Shown here piece after piece: positions 63,883-64,000 of a stretch of DNA of 64,000 nt. Position 1 is the stretch's first letter; the number at the start of each line of letters is the position of its first letter. Under the pieces are notes generated by a model, which was not told the origin of the DNA, made no database searches, and saw nothing but the letters and a program-made list of their open reading frames with translations. The position numbers and the translations under genes are program-made. Source of the stretch: JAGWRI01 sp035700805 (GTDB lineage Bacteria; Gemmatimonadota; Gemmatimonadetes; Gemmatimonadales; Gemmatimonadaceae); assembly GCA_035700805.1 (NCBI GenBank), contig DASSOG010000063.1:32119-96118 (forward strand). Reading direction: 5' to 3'.

Positions 63883-63954
63883 TCACACCCGGCGCCAGGT
63901 CCGGGGCACGTCCATCATGACGGAAATGCCATAGGGCGTCGTCTGCTTGACCAT
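63883..63954 (-). pseudogene. Possible DUF302 N-terminal remnant
   Basis: A 23-codon frame (MVKQTTPYGISVMMDVP then RTWRRV) with a GGGAG ribosome site ahead of ATG 63954. The YGIS...DVP start is like the first strand of DUF302 proteins, but it stops after 23 residues, just before the deaminase end. It may be a decayed gene or chance similarity. Nothing else is seen in 63875-64000. Confidence 0.3.
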
Positions 63955-64000
63955 CGTGATACTCCCAAGTCGGTACCCTCCGGAATCTAGCGACCGATCC

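Overview
The window is a 64-kb piece of a GC-rich bacterial chromosome, with almost no spacer DNA and many 4-base ATGA/GTGA gene overlaps. The gene mix suggests a Gemmatimonadota-like bacterium: beta-propeller secreted proteins, a DUF2723 membrane protein, an Ig-like lipoprotein, a Minf_1886-type protein, leucine dehydrogenase, an outer-membrane DUF481 protein and RND efflux. This is an inference from content; no rRNA or other phylogenetic marker is present. No insertion sequence, prophage, CRISPR array or integrase was seen.

Layout. 1-2825 (minus): a MoeB/ThiF enzyme cut by the window edge, a DUF481 protein and a propeller-like secreted protein. 2826-3133: an AT-richer divergent promoter region. 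3134-6006 (plus): a compact cassette of a small four-cysteine secreted protein, a propeller-like exported protein, an ABC ATPase and its permease; its function is unknown. 6082-8263: a large secreted esterase and a small lipoprotein. 8291-20585 (minus): a PmtA-like methyltransferase, a DUF2723 protein, then a tightly overlapped run valS - Ig-like lipoprotein - selA - gmhB-like - purN - small ORF - purH, and a BON-domain protein. 20701-40050 (plus): housekeeping and catabolism (thrS, thiolase, bioY, CPBP protease, 3-hydroxyacyl-CoA dehydrogenase, acyl-CoA dehydrogenase, leucine dehydrogenase, glyA, amino-acid permease), then Minf_1886-like, zinc ribbon, nnr, thiL, plsC, eno, FtsB-like, a double universal-stress protein and a metal P-type ATPase. 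40092-40372: two tRNAs with CAU anticodons.

40445-64000 is more accessory and stress-related. An ECF sigma/anti-sigma pair is divergent from a Cu/Ag-type efflux locus (secreted Cys/Met protein, TolC, adaptor, CusA-like pump). After it come a PLP decarboxylase, a PAP2 gene interrupted by an in-frame TAG, a phospholipase-D/cardiolipin-synthase-like gene, and a flavin oxidoreductase lacking the usual C-terminal histidine. A group of redox membrane genes follows (c-type cytochrome, two small membrane proteins, a membrane-bound LuxR regulator, DUF2231, a Tat-exported Rieske protein, a cytochrome c'-like lipoprotein). Last are aconitase, phosphoketolase, a membrane protein, a nucleoside deaminase and a short possible DUF302 remnant.

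How the genes work together. The thiolase, hydroxyacyl-CoA dehydrogenase, acyl-CoA dehydrogenase and leucine dehydrogenase make a set for branched-chain amino-acid and short-chain acyl-CoA catabolism beside an amino-acid permease. The sigma/anti-sigma pair, CusCBA-like pump, P-type ATPase and stress protein point to envelope and metal stress handling. The Rieske/cytochrome/DUF2231 group looks like an uncharacterised membrane electron-transfer module. The best candidates for something undescribed are the four-cysteine peptide/ABC cassette at 3134-6006 and the redox module at 53246-57230.
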